Assembly (NCBI RefSeq): GCF_904424705.1
Contig: NZ_CAJGBF010000002.1
Location: forward strand, 124,001 to 188,000
DNA: 64,000 nucleotides
DNA from: Rossellomorea arthrocnemi
Lineage (GTDB): Bacteria; Bacillota; Bacilli; Bacillales; Bacillaceae_B
Direction: 5' to 3'
Position 1 is the stretch's first letter. Every line of letters begins with the position of its first letter. The translations under genes and the position numbers were made by a program. This document shows positions 56,951-64,000 of this stretch, piece after piece. Under the pieces are notes generated by a model, which worked only from the letters and a program-made list of their open reading frames with translations, had not been told where the DNA came from and ran no database searches.

Positions 56951-56964
56951 GTCAGAAGTCTGAC
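56951..56964. promoter_or_regulatory. Palindromic operator candidate upstream of deoB
   Basis: GTCAGA-AG-TCTGAC is a perfect 6-bp inverted repeat with a 2-bp centre, about 110 bp before deoB. Its shape resembles GntR/DeoR-type operators. No regulator is encoded next to it. Confidence 0.4.
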
Positions 56965-56990
56965 ATCTATATTCTACTTTTCCCTTTTAA

Positions 56991-57043
56991 AAAAAACAAG
57001 AGAGATCCCTTAAAGAATCATAATTTCTTTATGGAATCTCTCT
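56991..57043 (-). terminator. Terminator after xerD
   Basis: Long imperfect stem (56999-57017 with 57025-57043), 7-nt loop, followed by a run of T on the minus strand. Confidence 0.85.
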
Positions 57044-57051
57044 TCATTCAA

Positions 57052-57945
57052 TTAAGCTCTTGGATGGAATTGTGAATATACATCCTTTAAACGTGTTTTC
57101 GTCACATGTGTATAGATTTGGGTCGTGGAAATATCTGCATGTCCAAGCATTTCCTGAACCGCCCGTAGGTCTGCCCCATTTTCCAACAAATGGGTAGCAA
57201 AGGAATGTCGAAGCGTATGAGGCGTCAAATCTTTCTCAATATTGGCTTTCTTGGCAAGTGACTTTAAATTCTTCCAGAAACCTTGTCTTGTGAGACCCTT
57301 TCCATGGTGATTCAGAAATAAATGGTCATCACGGTGTTTCTTGCTCCGTAATTTTAATCGTGCGTCACCTAAGTATTTCTCGAGGACATTCATAGCCGTC
57401 TGTCCGATCGGGATAATCCGCTCTTTGTTCCCTTTCCCGATACATCGGACAAATCCCATGGTCAAATGGACGTCATCCAATTTAAGCTGGATGAGCTCGC
57501 TTACCCGTATCCCCGTAGCATAGAGGATTTCAAGCATTGCCTTGTCCCTCATTCCTAAAGGTGTCGATTCTTCAGGGGCTTCGAGTAATGCCTCCACTTC
57601 AGCGATGCTCAAAATCTTCGGCAGCGTTCTCTCGGTCTTAGGTGTCTCGATATGCACAGTCGGATCTTGTTCCGTCGCCTTTTCCCTTAAAAGGAATTGA
57701 TGAAAGGAGCGGATGGATGCAACATGACGGGCAATGGTCTTCGAGGATTTCCCCTGACTTTTCAGATGACCTAGAAATTGGAGGATATTCACTCTTGAAA
57801 CAGCGTTCAATTCCGCTAATTCCTCAACCTTCTTTAAATATAATGCATAATTCTTTAAATCACGCTGATACGACTCGATCGTATTCTTGGCAAGTCCTTT
57901 TTCTACTATTAAAAAATGCATGAAATCTTGAATATGGTCTTCCAC
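57052..57945 (-). CDS. xerD: Tyrosine recombinase XerD
   Basis: Resolves chromosome dimers at dif with XerC (CodV in Bacillus). 297 residues: N-terminal SAM-like core-binding domain (about 1-85), catalytic domain with R147, K171, H243-x-x-R246, H269 and nucleophile Y278, all present. GTG start is 9 nt after GGGGAG. Follows yqzK by 6 nt. Confidence 0.96.
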   Translation of the reverse strand: MEDHIQDFMHFLIVEKGLAKNTIESYQRDLKNYALYLKKVEELAELNAVSRVNILQFLGHLKSQGKSSKTIARHVASIRSFHQFLLREKATEQDPTVHIETPKTERTLPKILSIAEVEALLEAPEESTPLGMRDKAMLEILYATGIRVSELIQLKLDDVHLTMGFVRCIGKGNKERIIPIGQTAMNVLEKYLGDARLKLRSKKHRDDHLFLNHHGKGLTRQGFWKNLKSLAKKANIEKDLTPHTLRHSFATHLLENGADLRAVQEMLGHADISTTQIYTHVTKTRLKDVYSQFHPRA

Positions 57946-57951
57946 CCTGCA

Positions 57952-58179
57952 TTACTCCCCGTTCATATAAAAAAATAATAATCGATCATACCAATGGCTT
58001 TCTTCCTCTGTTACGGAAGAATAAACCTTTACTGCTGCTCCCTCAGGCTCATCATATCTGTGATAACCTTCGTATTCTTCACTGATCCACATGATACCAT
58101 AGTAAAACAAAATCGTTGATCCCGTAAATAAAATAAACACCTTAATGGTCTGCCATACCATTTGAACCCCTTTTATCAT
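57952..58179 (-). CDS. yqzK: YqzK-like membrane protein (DUF4227)
   Basis: 75 residues, one membrane helix (about 12-32, VFILFTGSTILFYYGIMW) and a charged outer tail (EEYEGYHRYDEPEG). ATG at 58179 is 7 nt after GGAGGA. Conserved between fur and xerD in Bacillus; function unknown. Confidence 0.8.
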   Translation of the reverse strand: MIKGVQMVWQTIKVFILFTGSTILFYYGIMWISEEYEGYHRYDEPEGAAVKVYSSVTEEESHWYDRLLFFYMNGE

Positions 58180-58291
58180 CCTGTCGTCCTCCATATCACT
58201 GATACTAACGCCTATTAATACAAGCTATGACGTTTTTGAACCGTTTTATACCTTATGGAGTCAGAAACTGTGAAAAATACTATGAGGGCAT

Positions 58292-58362
58292 TAAAAAAGC
58301 CTTAAAGAGTATGTATGGGAAGTTTCCAAACGAGAAACAACACAGGGGTCTTTAAGGCTTTT
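58292..58362 (-). terminator. Terminator after fur with an unusually long loop
   Basis: A perfect 14-bp inverted repeat (58295-58308 with 58349-58362) encloses 40 nt, with smaller internal pairing (GTTTC/GAAAC). Minus-strand T run follows (58298-58293). It begins 8 nt after the fur stop. Confidence 0.7.
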
Positions 58363-58370
58363 CGATTATC

Positions 58371-58829
58371 TTATTCTTCTGGGTCCTCTTCTTTATCCTG
58401 GCATCTGGAACAAATGCCATGAAAGGTGAGGCGGTGGTCTTTTATTTTAAACTTCCAGTCTCGTTCGACAATTGTTTCCACATCTTCTAAGAGATCTTCT
58501 TGAATTTCATCAACCGCTCCACATTCAATGCACACCAAATGGTGATGGAAGTGGGCTGCCCCTTCTTGCCTGAGATCGTAACGCGATACACCATCGCCAA
58601 AATTGATTTTATCCACAATTTTCAGTTCAGACAGCAATTCCAATGTACGATATACGGTTGCCAGTCCAATTTCCGGAGATTTTTCCTTAACGAGGAGGTA
58701 TACATCTTCGGCGCTGAGGTGATCTTCTTCATGTTCCAATAACACGCGTACCGTTGCTTCACGCTGTGGCGTAAGCTTGTAGCTGGCAGAATGAAGCTGT
58801 TTTTTTATTCGTTCAATGCGGCTTTCCAT
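58371..58829 (-). CDS. fur: Ferric uptake regulator Fur
   Basis: Iron-sensing repressor. 152 residues: winged helix with QREATVRVLLEHEEDHLSAE and IGLATVYRTLELL recognition region, regulatory site HFHHHLVC, and structural zinc cysteines CIEC (about 96-99) and CSRC (about 136-139). ATG at 58829 follows AGGAG. The GDGVSRYDLR segment and overall identity match B. subtilis Fur rather than PerR or Zur. A candidate PerR box lies over its promoter. Confidence 0.95.
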   Translation of the reverse strand: MESRIERIKKQLHSASYKLTPQREATVRVLLEHEEDHLSAEDVYLLVKEKSPEIGLATVYRTLELLSELKIVDKINFGDGVSRYDLRQEGAAHFHHHLVCIECGAVDEIQEDLLEDVETIVERDWKFKIKDHRLTFHGICSRCQDKEEDPEE

Positions 58830-58860
58830 AGTCCTCTCCTCCCTCGTCAATGTCCTTACT

Positions 58861-58888
58861 ATTATATCAAAAAGGGAGGAATAAGCAA
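58861..58888 (-). promoter_or_regulatory. Sigma-A promoter of fur
   Basis: TTGCTT (58888-58883), 16-nt spacer, TATAAT (58866-58861) on the minus strand. Confidence 0.7.
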
Positions 58889-58889
58889 A

Positions 58890-58904
58890 ATAAAATAATT
58901 ATAA
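58890..58904 (-). promoter_or_regulatory. Candidate Per box upstream of fur
   Basis: TTATAATTATTTTAT matches 13 of 15 positions of the Per box TTATAATNATTATAA, immediately upstream of the -35. PerR regulates fur in B. subtilis. The region is AT-rich, so chance matches are possible. Confidence 0.5.
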
Positions 58905-58910
58905 TTAAAC

Positions 58911-58946
58911 AAATAAAACGATTATTACATAATAATTGTTTTATTT
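58911..58946 (-). terminator. Terminator overlapping the spoIIM stop
   Basis: AAATAAAACGATTATT (58911-58926) and AATAATTGTTTTATTT (58931-58946) pair with one G-U over 16 bp; the spoIIM stop lies in the stem. Confidence 0.75.
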
Positions 58947-59594
58947 AAGTTTGGTTATGACTGCTTCCATTAAATTAGGAGAAAGATAGGCTTCAATACT
59001 TGCAGCGACGGTGACAATCCCTATGGCCACCACCATGAAAATAACATACCTGGATAAGAACGGAAGCATTTGAAATTGCATGGTGGACGTCTGCCTCATA
59101 AAAATCTTCCGGATCAATGTAAGGGAGAAGTTCGCGCTGATCGCTCCAATAAAGATGAACGCCGGAATAATGATAATGTTTTGTGGCAGCACGCTCACAA
59201 AAGATAATAAAAATCCGCTCCAGCTCATTTGATTCACAAGGAACCCTACAGAAAAGCCGACCACGACACCTTTCATAAATAGGAGTACGAAGATGAGGGG
59301 CAATCCAATGATCGAGATTCCAAGCAGCCACATTAAACCGAGATACTTCACATTATGGAGAAAGCTCTGTCGGAAGAGCTCTTCTGCTGATGTCATACTC
59401 CCATCTTCCATTTCACTAAAGAACTTACTTAAATAGAAATACAGATCTTCTTTTTGGGCAAAAGACAAGGAATTCACCACAATCGCACCAAAAATGATCC
59501 CCATTAAAAACAATGTAATAATAAATAAATAGATCGAGGAATGTGCTTGTACATGTTGAATAAGTGGGTTTGAATTAGAAATTTTTTTGCGCAT
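58941..59594 (-). CDS. spoIIM: Stage II sporulation protein M
   Basis: Membrane subunit of the SpoIIDMP complex that drives engulfment. 217 residues, five helices, the first after a basic start (MRKKISNSN). Conserved FLMGIIFGAIVVNSLSF and PQNIIIIPAFIFIGAISANF segments. ATG at 59594 is 7 nt after AAGGAG. Located next to fur as in B. subtilis. Confidence 0.95.
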   Translation of the reverse strand: MRKKISNSNPLIQHVQAHSSIYLFIITLFLMGIIFGAIVVNSLSFAQKEDLYFYLSKFFSEMEDGSMTSAEELFRQSFLHNVKYLGLMWLLGISIIGLPLIFVLLFMKGVVVGFSVGFLVNQMSWSGFLLSFVSVLPQNIIIIPAFIFIGAISANFSLTLIRKIFMRQTSTMQFQMLPFLSRYVIFMVVAIGIVTVAASIEAYLSPNLMEAVITKLK

Positions 59595-59726
59595 CACAAT
59601 GCTCCTTCTATATATCGATTACTAATTTATATGTAGGAGCGGACACATTTATTCTATTCTATTGAACTTCCATACTGATAAACGTATAATCATAGAAACC
59701 TTAACGCAGGATGGGAGGAAGGAATA

Positions 59727-60323
59727 ATGAACAAACCAAATTTAATCGATTTCCCCGATCGGATCGAAACACCCCGCCTTTATATTCGACCATGCATGCC
59801 AGGTGACGGATCGGATGTGTTTAAAGCTATAGCTGAATCAAGGAGTGAACTAAAGCCATGGCTCCCCTTTGCCCGTAAAGAACAAACGCTTGATGAAGTG
59901 GAGTCCGGGGTACGGGATTCTTATGCAGAATTCATTAAAAAAACCGATATCCGACTCCATATTTATCTGAAAGAAACAGATGAATTCCTTGGGTCCACAG
60001 GGCTGCACCGCATTGATTGGGCGGTGCCCAAAGTGGAAATCGGTTATTGGCTCAACTCAAGGTACACCAAGAAAGGGTATATCGTAGAAGCCGTGAAGGG
60101 GCTGACCCGGTTTGCCCTGAATGACCTTTCCTGCAAGCGGGTGGAGATCCGCTGTGATGAGAGAAACACTGCCTCCCGAAGGGTGCCTGAGAGGCTGGGG
60201 TTCAAGCTTGAAGGGACCATAAGGAATGACCATCTTGATGAAAATGGAACGGATGCACGTGATACGTGTGTTTATTCTCTGATTCGGAGGGGACCTCGAT
60301 TAAAAGTTGATTACTATATGTAA
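59727..60323 (+). CDS. GNAT N-acetyltransferase (RimJ/RimL type)
   Basis: A 198-residue acetyltransferase of the ribosomal-protein-N-acetyltransferase group: ETPRLYIRP start, VEIGYWLNSRYTKKGYIVEA acetyl-CoA block (about 108-127), and RVEIRCDERNTASRRVPERLGF (split here in two parts in the family). The usual S/A-N-x-x-S is seen as RNTASRRVPERLGF. ATG follows GGGAGGAAGG. Stand-alone plus-strand gene, substrate unknown. Confidence 0.88.
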   Translation: MNKPNLIDFPDRIETPRLYIRPCMPGDGSDVFKAIAESRSELKPWLPFARKEQTLDEVESGVRDSYAEFIKKTDIRLHIYLKETDEFLGSTGLHRIDWAVPKVEIGYWLNSRYTKKGYIVEAVKGLTRFALNDLSCKRVEIRCDERNTASRRVPERLGFKLEGTIRNDHLDENGTDARDTCVYSLIRRGPRLKVDYYM

Positions 60324-60406
60324 TTGGGCCAGCCTCTTTTTCTTTTGGGTCTCACCCTTATTGCGTCATTTTTTTATTAATTGCGTATTTTACCAATTTT
60401 ATCCAA

Positions 60407-60434
60407 AAGATGGACCCCCTCTCAACGGGAGTCC
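60407..60434 (-). terminator. Terminator after nudF
   Basis: GGACCCCC (60412-60419) pairs with GGGAGTCC (60427-60434) with one mismatch; TCTTTT follows on the minus strand. Confidence 0.6.
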
Positions 60435-60447
60435 AGCTTTCTTCACA

Positions 60448-61002
60448 TCATCTCTTATTTCCCCAACTCTGCAGCTGCAGATATTGAACCGCATACGCCG
60501 TTTTTGCATCATAAATGCGCTGTTCCTTTATGAGTTGCGCCGCTTCCTCTACTGTCACTTCAATCAACTCTACAAACTCATCTTCATCCGTTTCTTTTGA
60601 TTCATGGATGGGATAAATGTCGTGAGCAATATACAAGTGAACCAGCTCATCCGCAAATCCCGGTGAGGTATAAAATGAAATCAAATGTTCCAGATTCCCG
60701 CAACCATAGCCTGTTTCTTCTTCCAATTCACGAAGGGCCGTTTTATCCGGCTCTTCCCCCGGCTCAAGTTTCCCTGCAGGAATTTCAATGATGGACTTCT
60801 CCAGCGCTTTGCGATACTGCTCCACCATTACCACTTTTCCTTCCGGTGTCAATGCAATGACCGCTACTGCCCCGGGATGCTTAACCAGTTCCCTCTTGGA
60901 TGTCTTACCGTTTGGAAGCTCTACTTCATCCACTTGAAGATCAATGATTTTTCCTTGATAGATCGTCTCTGTCGTAATCGTCTTTTCTTCAAATTTTTTC
61001 AT
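60448..61002 (-). CDS. nudF: ADP-ribose pyrophosphatase NudF
   Basis: Nudix hydrolase splitting ADP-ribose to AMP and ribose 5-phosphate. 184 residues; the full Nudix box runs from GKLEPGEEPD to RELEEETGYG (GX5EX7REUXEEXGU), with the preceding IEIPAGKLE typical of ADPR pyrophosphatases and FYTSPGFADE. Length as in B. subtilis (185). ATG follows AAGGAG. Divergent from mciZ. Confidence 0.93.
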   Translation of the reverse strand: MKKFEEKTITTETIYQGKIIDLQVDEVELPNGKTSKRELVKHPGAVAVIALTPEGKVVMVEQYRKALEKSIIEIPAGKLEPGEEPDKTALRELEEETGYGCGNLEHLISFYTSPGFADELVHLYIAHDIYPIHESKETDEDEFVELIEVTVEEAAQLIKEQRIYDAKTAYAVQYLQLQSWGNKR

Positions 61003-61039
61003 CGTTCAACTCTCCTTGTTCTGTCATTGACCTTGTCCT

Positions 61040-61047
61040 CATACATT
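61040..61047 (+). promoter_or_regulatory. Possible sigma-E -10 box for mciZ
   Basis: CATACATT is a full match to the sigma-E -10 consensus, 37 nt before mciZ; the -35 is poor. mciZ is expressed in the mother cell under sigma E in B. subtilis. Confidence 0.4.
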
Positions 61048-61083
61048 TTACCATATCCCATTCGAGGATCGAGGTGAAAACCC

Positions 61084-61209
61084 TTGAAGGTGATTGCTGA
61101 AAAAGACCGAATCATCCTGGTAGGAAAAGCATGGGAAATTAAGGAGAAGCTGAAACAATATAATCAAACCTACACCACGGTGAAGGAATGGATTGAAGCA
61201 AATCGTTGA
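61084..61209 (+). CDS. mciZ: MciZ, mother-cell inhibitor of FtsZ
   Basis: A 41-codon frame from TTG 61084, 7 nt after GAGGTG. The product MKVIAEKDRIILVGKAWEIK, then KLKQYNQTYTTVKEWIEANR, aligns along its length with B. subtilis MciZ (40 residues), sharing the VGKAWEI core and the (V)KxWI end. MciZ caps FtsZ filaments in the mother cell during sporulation. Position between nudF and yqkF is also conserved. Too short for most gene finders. Confidence 0.85.
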   Translation: MKVIAEKDRIILVGKAWEIKEKLKQYNQTYTTVKEWIEANR

Positions 61210-61288
61210 AACCAGTCGTATCTTTTGTTTATTCGTCCCGACTTTCGTTAATATAATAAAGAGTGCTAATGTCGAAAGGACGGATATA

Positions 61289-62212
61289 ATGGAAAAAAGA
61301 CAACTAGGGAGCTCCGATTTATTTGTATCGAAGATGGGACTCGGTTGTATGTCTCTTGGAACCGAGGAGAATGCTGCCAAGGAAATTGTACAACATGCCT
61401 TAGAAAATGGAGTCAATTACCTCGATACTGCTGATTTATATGAATTGGGCCAAAATGAAGAAATAGTCGGCAAAGCCATACGTGATGTCCGTGACGATAT
61501 CATCCTGGCTACAAAAGTAGGAAACCGATGGGATGACGTGGAGGATGGCTGGCGCTGGGACCCTTCCAAGTCCTATATCAAGTCTGCTGTAAAGCACAGC
61601 CTAACCCGACTGAAAGTAGACTACATCGACCTTTACCAGCTTCACGGAGGTACGATTGAAGACAATTTTGAAGAAACGATCGAGGCATTTGAAGAATTGA
61701 AGAAGGAAGGTCTGATTCGTTATTACGGCATCTCTTCCATCCGTCCGAATGTCATCAAACGATTCTTAAGCTCAGCCGCCATCGATAGCGTGATGATGCA
61801 GTACAGCTTATTGGATCGCCGACCGGAAGAATGGATGGACCTATTGGATGAGAATAGGGTGAGTATCGTCGCCCGGGGGCCTTTAGCAAAAGGACTTCTT
61901 TCTAATAAAATGCTTACCAAAGCTTCTGCGAAAGTGAAAGAGAATGGGTACCTCGATTATTCTTATCAAGAGCTTCAAGAAACGCTCGGGTGCATTCATA
62001 AAAAACTGGGGGACAATCGCACAATGAATGAACTTGCCCTTCAATATAATCTCGCACATGATTCGGTTGCTGCCGTCGTTCCGGGAGCAAGCTCCGTTCA
62101 ACAGCTTCAGGAAAATATCGACGCTGTGAATGCCGGATCTTTATCTTCCGAAGAGCTTGACATGCTTAAACAATTAACTAAATTATCACGATATGAGCAA
62201 CATAGGGATTGA
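61289..62212 (+). CDS. yqkF: Aldo/keto reductase YqkF
   Basis: NADPH-dependent oxidoreductase of the AKR superfamily. 307 residues; catalytic tetrad visible as D (LDTADLYELGQ), Y of the same block, K in ILATKVGNR and H in YQLHGG; NADPH-binding C-terminal VPGASSVQQLQEN. ATG at 61289 follows AAGGA; the frame upstream overlaps mciZ. Substrate unknown. Same place as in B. subtilis (306 residues). Confidence 0.92.
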   Translation: MEKRQLGSSDLFVSKMGLGCMSLGTEENAAKEIVQHALENGVNYLDTADLYELGQNEEIVGKAIRDVRDDIILATKVGNRWDDVEDGWRWDPSKSYIKSAVKHSLTRLKVDYIDLYQLHGGTIEDNFEETIEAFEELKKEGLIRYYGISSIRPNVIKRFLSSAAIDSVMMQYSLLDRRPEEWMDLLDENRVSIVARGPLAKGLLSNKMLTKASAKVKENGYLDYSYQELQETLGCIHKKLGDNRTMNELALQYNLAHDSVAAVVPGASSVQQLQENIDAVNAGSLSSEELDMLKQLTKLSRYEQHRD

Positions 62213-62215
62213 GTG

Positions 62216-62264
62216 AAAAATAAGCGGGTCAGGAATCTTCATTCCCTTCCCGCTTATTTTTTTT
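62216..62264. terminator. Bidirectional terminator between yqkF and the GrpB gene
   Basis: AAAAATAAGCGGG (62216-62228) pairs with CCCGCTTATTTTT (62249-62261), inner GGAAT/ATTCC hairpin, T runs on both strands. The GrpB stop lies in the stem. Confidence 0.85.
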
Positions 62265-62765
62265 ATGCCAATCTAATGCCTTTTTCTCCAAGTCCTTCAC
62301 AAAGTGGTCTTTCCCTTGAATGTAGCCTTCCATATCATGGGGGAATTTCTTTGCGAGCCTTGATTTTAGCTCCCCATATTGATGAGCTTCCCATTCGTGT
62401 ACTCTTAAATAATCACGGAACGCTATGTGCCTGATCACATGATCGATTCCATAAGGGAAAATATGAAGATGTACAGCTCTCTCATTCCCTTCTCCTTTAT
62501 AAAAGTAGCGACGGTTTGGGATTCCATTCTCCCCTTTCCCCACAAAATCCAGTTGGCTGAACTCTTCTGTCCGGTCATCAATGCTCTCGAGGCGAGGGAC
62601 TTCTATCATTATGTCGATAATGGGTTTAGCGGCTAACCCTTTTACTGAGGTTGAACCGATATGGTGGATGATCGCGTCTGGCAGAAGCTTTGTCAGGTTC
62701 CGCTTCTCCATTTCAAATTTCTCTTTCCAGTCCGCTTGATGAGGCACTACTATTACATCCCGCAT
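62229..62765 (-). CDS. GrpB-family (UPF0157) nucleotidyltransferase-fold protein
   Basis: 178 residues. The fold's signature HHIGSTSVKGLAAKPIIDIMI (given here in part: HIGSTSV then KPIIDI) has the GS and paired acidic residues of minimal nucleotidyltransferases; VHLHIFPYG and HIAFRDYLR complete the GrpB pattern. Function unclear, some relatives are fused to dephospho-CoA kinase. ATG 62765 overlaps the yqkE stop (TGATG), with no separate ribosome site, so translation is coupled. Confidence 0.85.
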   Translation of the reverse strand: MRDVIVVPHQADWKEKFEMEKRNLTKLLPDAIIHHIGSTSVKGLAAKPIIDIMIEVPRLESIDDRTEEFSQLDFVGKGENGIPNRRYFYKGEGNERAVHLHIFPYGIDHVIRHIAFRDYLRVHEWEAHQYGELKSRLAKKFPHDMEGYIQGKDHFVKDLEKKALDWHKKNKREGNEDS

Positions 62766-62995
62766 CAATCTTTGAAATTTTTCCAATCCATACTACTTTC
62801 ATTCAACAGCTCTTCAAAGCTCTTATTCTTTTCCCGCTGCTTTTTCTCTTCTATTTTCTTAAGACGCTCTTCTTCCTTTTTCACAGCCTCTCCTTTTTCA
62901 AGCTCTGCTTTTTTCTGCTTCAATTGTTCGAAGAGGTCCCCGTTGATTGAATTCTTTAACGTCAATTCTGCTTCCTGTTTCTTTTTCTTGGACAT
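62765..62995 (-). CDS. yqkE: YqkE-like charged protein (DUF3886)
   Basis: 76 residues, almost entirely helical and charged (KKAELEKGEAVKKEEERLKK), no membrane segment, probable coiled coil. ATG at 62995 follows GGGGGAA. Position next to yqkF and size match B. subtilis YqkE (74). Function unknown. Confidence 0.75.
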   Translation of the reverse strand: MSKKKKQEAELTLKNSINGDLFEQLKQKKAELEKGEAVKKEEERLKKIEEKKQREKNKSFEELLNESSMDWKNFKD

Positions 62996-63252
62996 GTTCT
63001 GATTCCCCCTATCTGTCATAGTTATAAATCTTTTTTAGATTTTAGTCAAAGGTGAAGATTTAGCGCAATGAAGCCGGTTGTTTTTGAGGCACTGTGGTAA
63101 ATTGGATCGATTTTGGATTACCTTACAGGGGGGGGCATAAGGTTTCGGGTCGATTCTGTTCGGGTTTGGGAGTGATCATAAGCATGATAGATAAATTCCA
63201 AATGCAAATGTTGACAAGCCTCACGGACATTTTACACCTCTTTCAAAATAAC

Positions 63253-63291
63253 AAAAAGCCGGCCAAAAGGAGGGCTCTCCTTCTAACCGAC
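63253..63291 (-). terminator. Terminator after the CoA-transferase genes
   Basis: Fifteen-bp stem with several G-U pairs (63258-63272 with 63277-63291), 4-nt loop, T5 on the minus strand. The rest of the 63020-63299 gap shows nothing recognisable. Confidence 0.8.
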
Positions 63292-63299
63292 TCTATTCA

Positions 63300-63962
63300 T
63301 CAATACGCTTCCAGTAACACGTCATCCCCTACAATCAACGTGGCATCCGTTGATGATTGGATCTCTTCCACAGAGAAGCCATTCGCTACTTCACGAAGCA
63401 ACAAGCCTTCATCTGTGACATCCATCACTGCTCGATCCGTAATGATCCGGTGCACGACGCCTTTTCCTGTCAGAGGCAAGGTGCATTCTTTCAGGATTTT
63501 GCTTTTACCTGACTTATTGACATGCTCCATGATGACGATGATGCGTTGTGCCCCGTGAACGAGATCCATCGCTCCGCCCATACCCTTAATCATTTTCCCC
63601 GGTATCATCCAGTTGGCGAGGTCCCCGTTTTCGGCTACTTCCATTCCACCCAGGATGGCGATATTGATATGTCCGCCTCGAATCATCCCGAATGATTCGG
63701 AGCTGTCAAAGTAAGATGAGCCTGGAATCGCTGTAACAGTTTCTTTCCCGGCGTTGATGAGGTCGGCATCGACTTCTTCTTCCTCAGGATAAGGGCCGAT
63801 TCCAAGTAATCCATTTTCAGACTGAAGGACAACCTGTTTGTTTTCTGTTATATAGTTTGCTACGAGTGTAGGCATTCCGATTCCTAAATTGACATAGAAA
63901 CCATCTTCTATTTCCTTTTCAGCTCTTCTTGCGATTCTTTCACGCATTTTGGCACGATCCAT
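63300..63962 (-). CDS. scoB: 3-oxoacid CoA-transferase subunit B
   Basis: Transfers CoA between succinyl-CoA and acetoacetate (or related acids). 220 residues; [13 protein letters not shown], catalytic glutamate in [24 protein letters not shown], and the [13 protein letters not shown] block. ATG at 63962 follows GGAGAGTGG. Subunit A should lie just upstream and its end seems to be at the window edge. ScoB versus AtoA naming rests on overall similarity to B. subtilis ScoB. Confidence 0.92.
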   Translation of the reverse strand: MDRAKMRERIARRAEKEIEDGFYVNLGIGMPTLVANYITENKQVVLQSENGLLGIGPYPEEEEVDADLINAGKETVTAIPGSSYFDSSESFGMIRGGHINIAILGGMEVAENGDLANWMIPGKMIKGMGGAMDLVHGAQRIIVIMEHVNKSGKSKILKECTLPLTGKGVVHRIITDRAVMDVTDEGLLLREVANGFSVEEIQSSTDATLIVGDDVLLEAY

Positions 63963-63980
63963 CCCGTTCCACTCTCCCTT

Positions 63981-64000
63981 CTATGCTTGCTTCACCGTTC
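63981..64000 (-). CDS. scoA: Probable 3' end of CoA-transferase subunit A (cut by window edge)
   Basis: The last five codons and stop (TVKQA, TAG at 63983-63981) of a frame entering from the right edge, 18 nt before scoB. Identity is inferred from the usual A-B order only. Confidence 0.35.

Noticed and set aside
63094-63558. A 154-codon plus-strand frame entering scoB
   Set aside because: More than half is antisense to scoB and there is no ribosome site.

Overview
The window is low-GC Firmicute chromosome. Gene content and order closely follow the Bacillus subtilis stretch from gpsA/der through the res, spm/dac, scp, spoVA, spoIIA and fur/yqk loci, so the source is an endospore-forming member of Bacillaceae. 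The protein sequences differ enough from B. subtilis that it is a more distant genus or clade; the species cannot be named from the sequence alone. Most genes lie on the minus strand, start codons are often TTG or GTG behind strong AGGAGG-type ribosome sites, and operons end in clear rho-independent hairpins. No rRNA, tRNA, IS element, prophage or CRISPR array was found.

Layout, left to right. 1-9.7 kb: yphE end, gpsA, der, the spore-envelope trio (YIEGIA capping subunit, seaA/yphB, yphA), ypzI, fni, rpsA-like ypfD, plsC-like acyltransferase, cmk, ypfB, motI. 9.8-18 kb: germination pair sleB-ypeB, prsW, asparaginase, bacillithiol disulfide reductase, glutamate dehydrogenase (with a CcpA cre site upstream), mecB. 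18-21 kb: a CarH/LitR-like B12-dependent MerR regulator, metallophosphoesterase, small membrane protein and CBS-ACT protein. 21-21.8 kb: a decayed cotJ operon. 21.8-28.6 kb: ypbF, glycosyltransferase, PAP2 phosphatase, ypbE, ypbD, recS, ypbB, ferredoxin. 28.7-30.6 kb: riboflavin transporter ribU behind an FMN riboswitch, and an M23/LysM peptidase. 30.8-38.8 kb: sigX-rsiX and resABCDE. 39-43.8 kb: rluB, dacB-spmA-spmB, scpA-scpB. 43.9-46.5 kb: ypuF, ribT, a 30-residue membrane peptide, lysA. 46.6-52.8 kb: a shortened spoVA operon and dacF-spoIIAA-spoIIAB-sigF. 53.4-64 kb: nucleoside salvage (pdp, punA, deoB), xerD, yqzK, fur, spoIIM, a GNAT, nudF, mciZ, yqkF, a GrpB protein, yqkE and a CoA-transferase.

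How they work together. A large share is sporulation and germination machinery, and candidate promoters for sigma H, F, E and G can be read in front of the expected genes (spoIIA, dacF, dacB, spoVA). Cytochrome c maturation (res) and ECF sigma (sigX) modules are complete and carry their expected signals (a cre box before resA, a sigma-X type promoter before sigX).

Most worth a second look: (1) the CarH-like photoreceptor gene, whose own promoter carries two 11-bp-phased direct repeats over the -35 box; (2) the cotJ operon, with a -1 frame break in cotJA at a GGGTTTC heptamer and a gutted cotJC; (3) the spoVA operon, which lacks spoVAC, spoVAD and spoVAEB at this site; (4) small genes easily missed by annotation (mciZ, ypzI, ypfB, yphE, a 30-aa membrane peptide).
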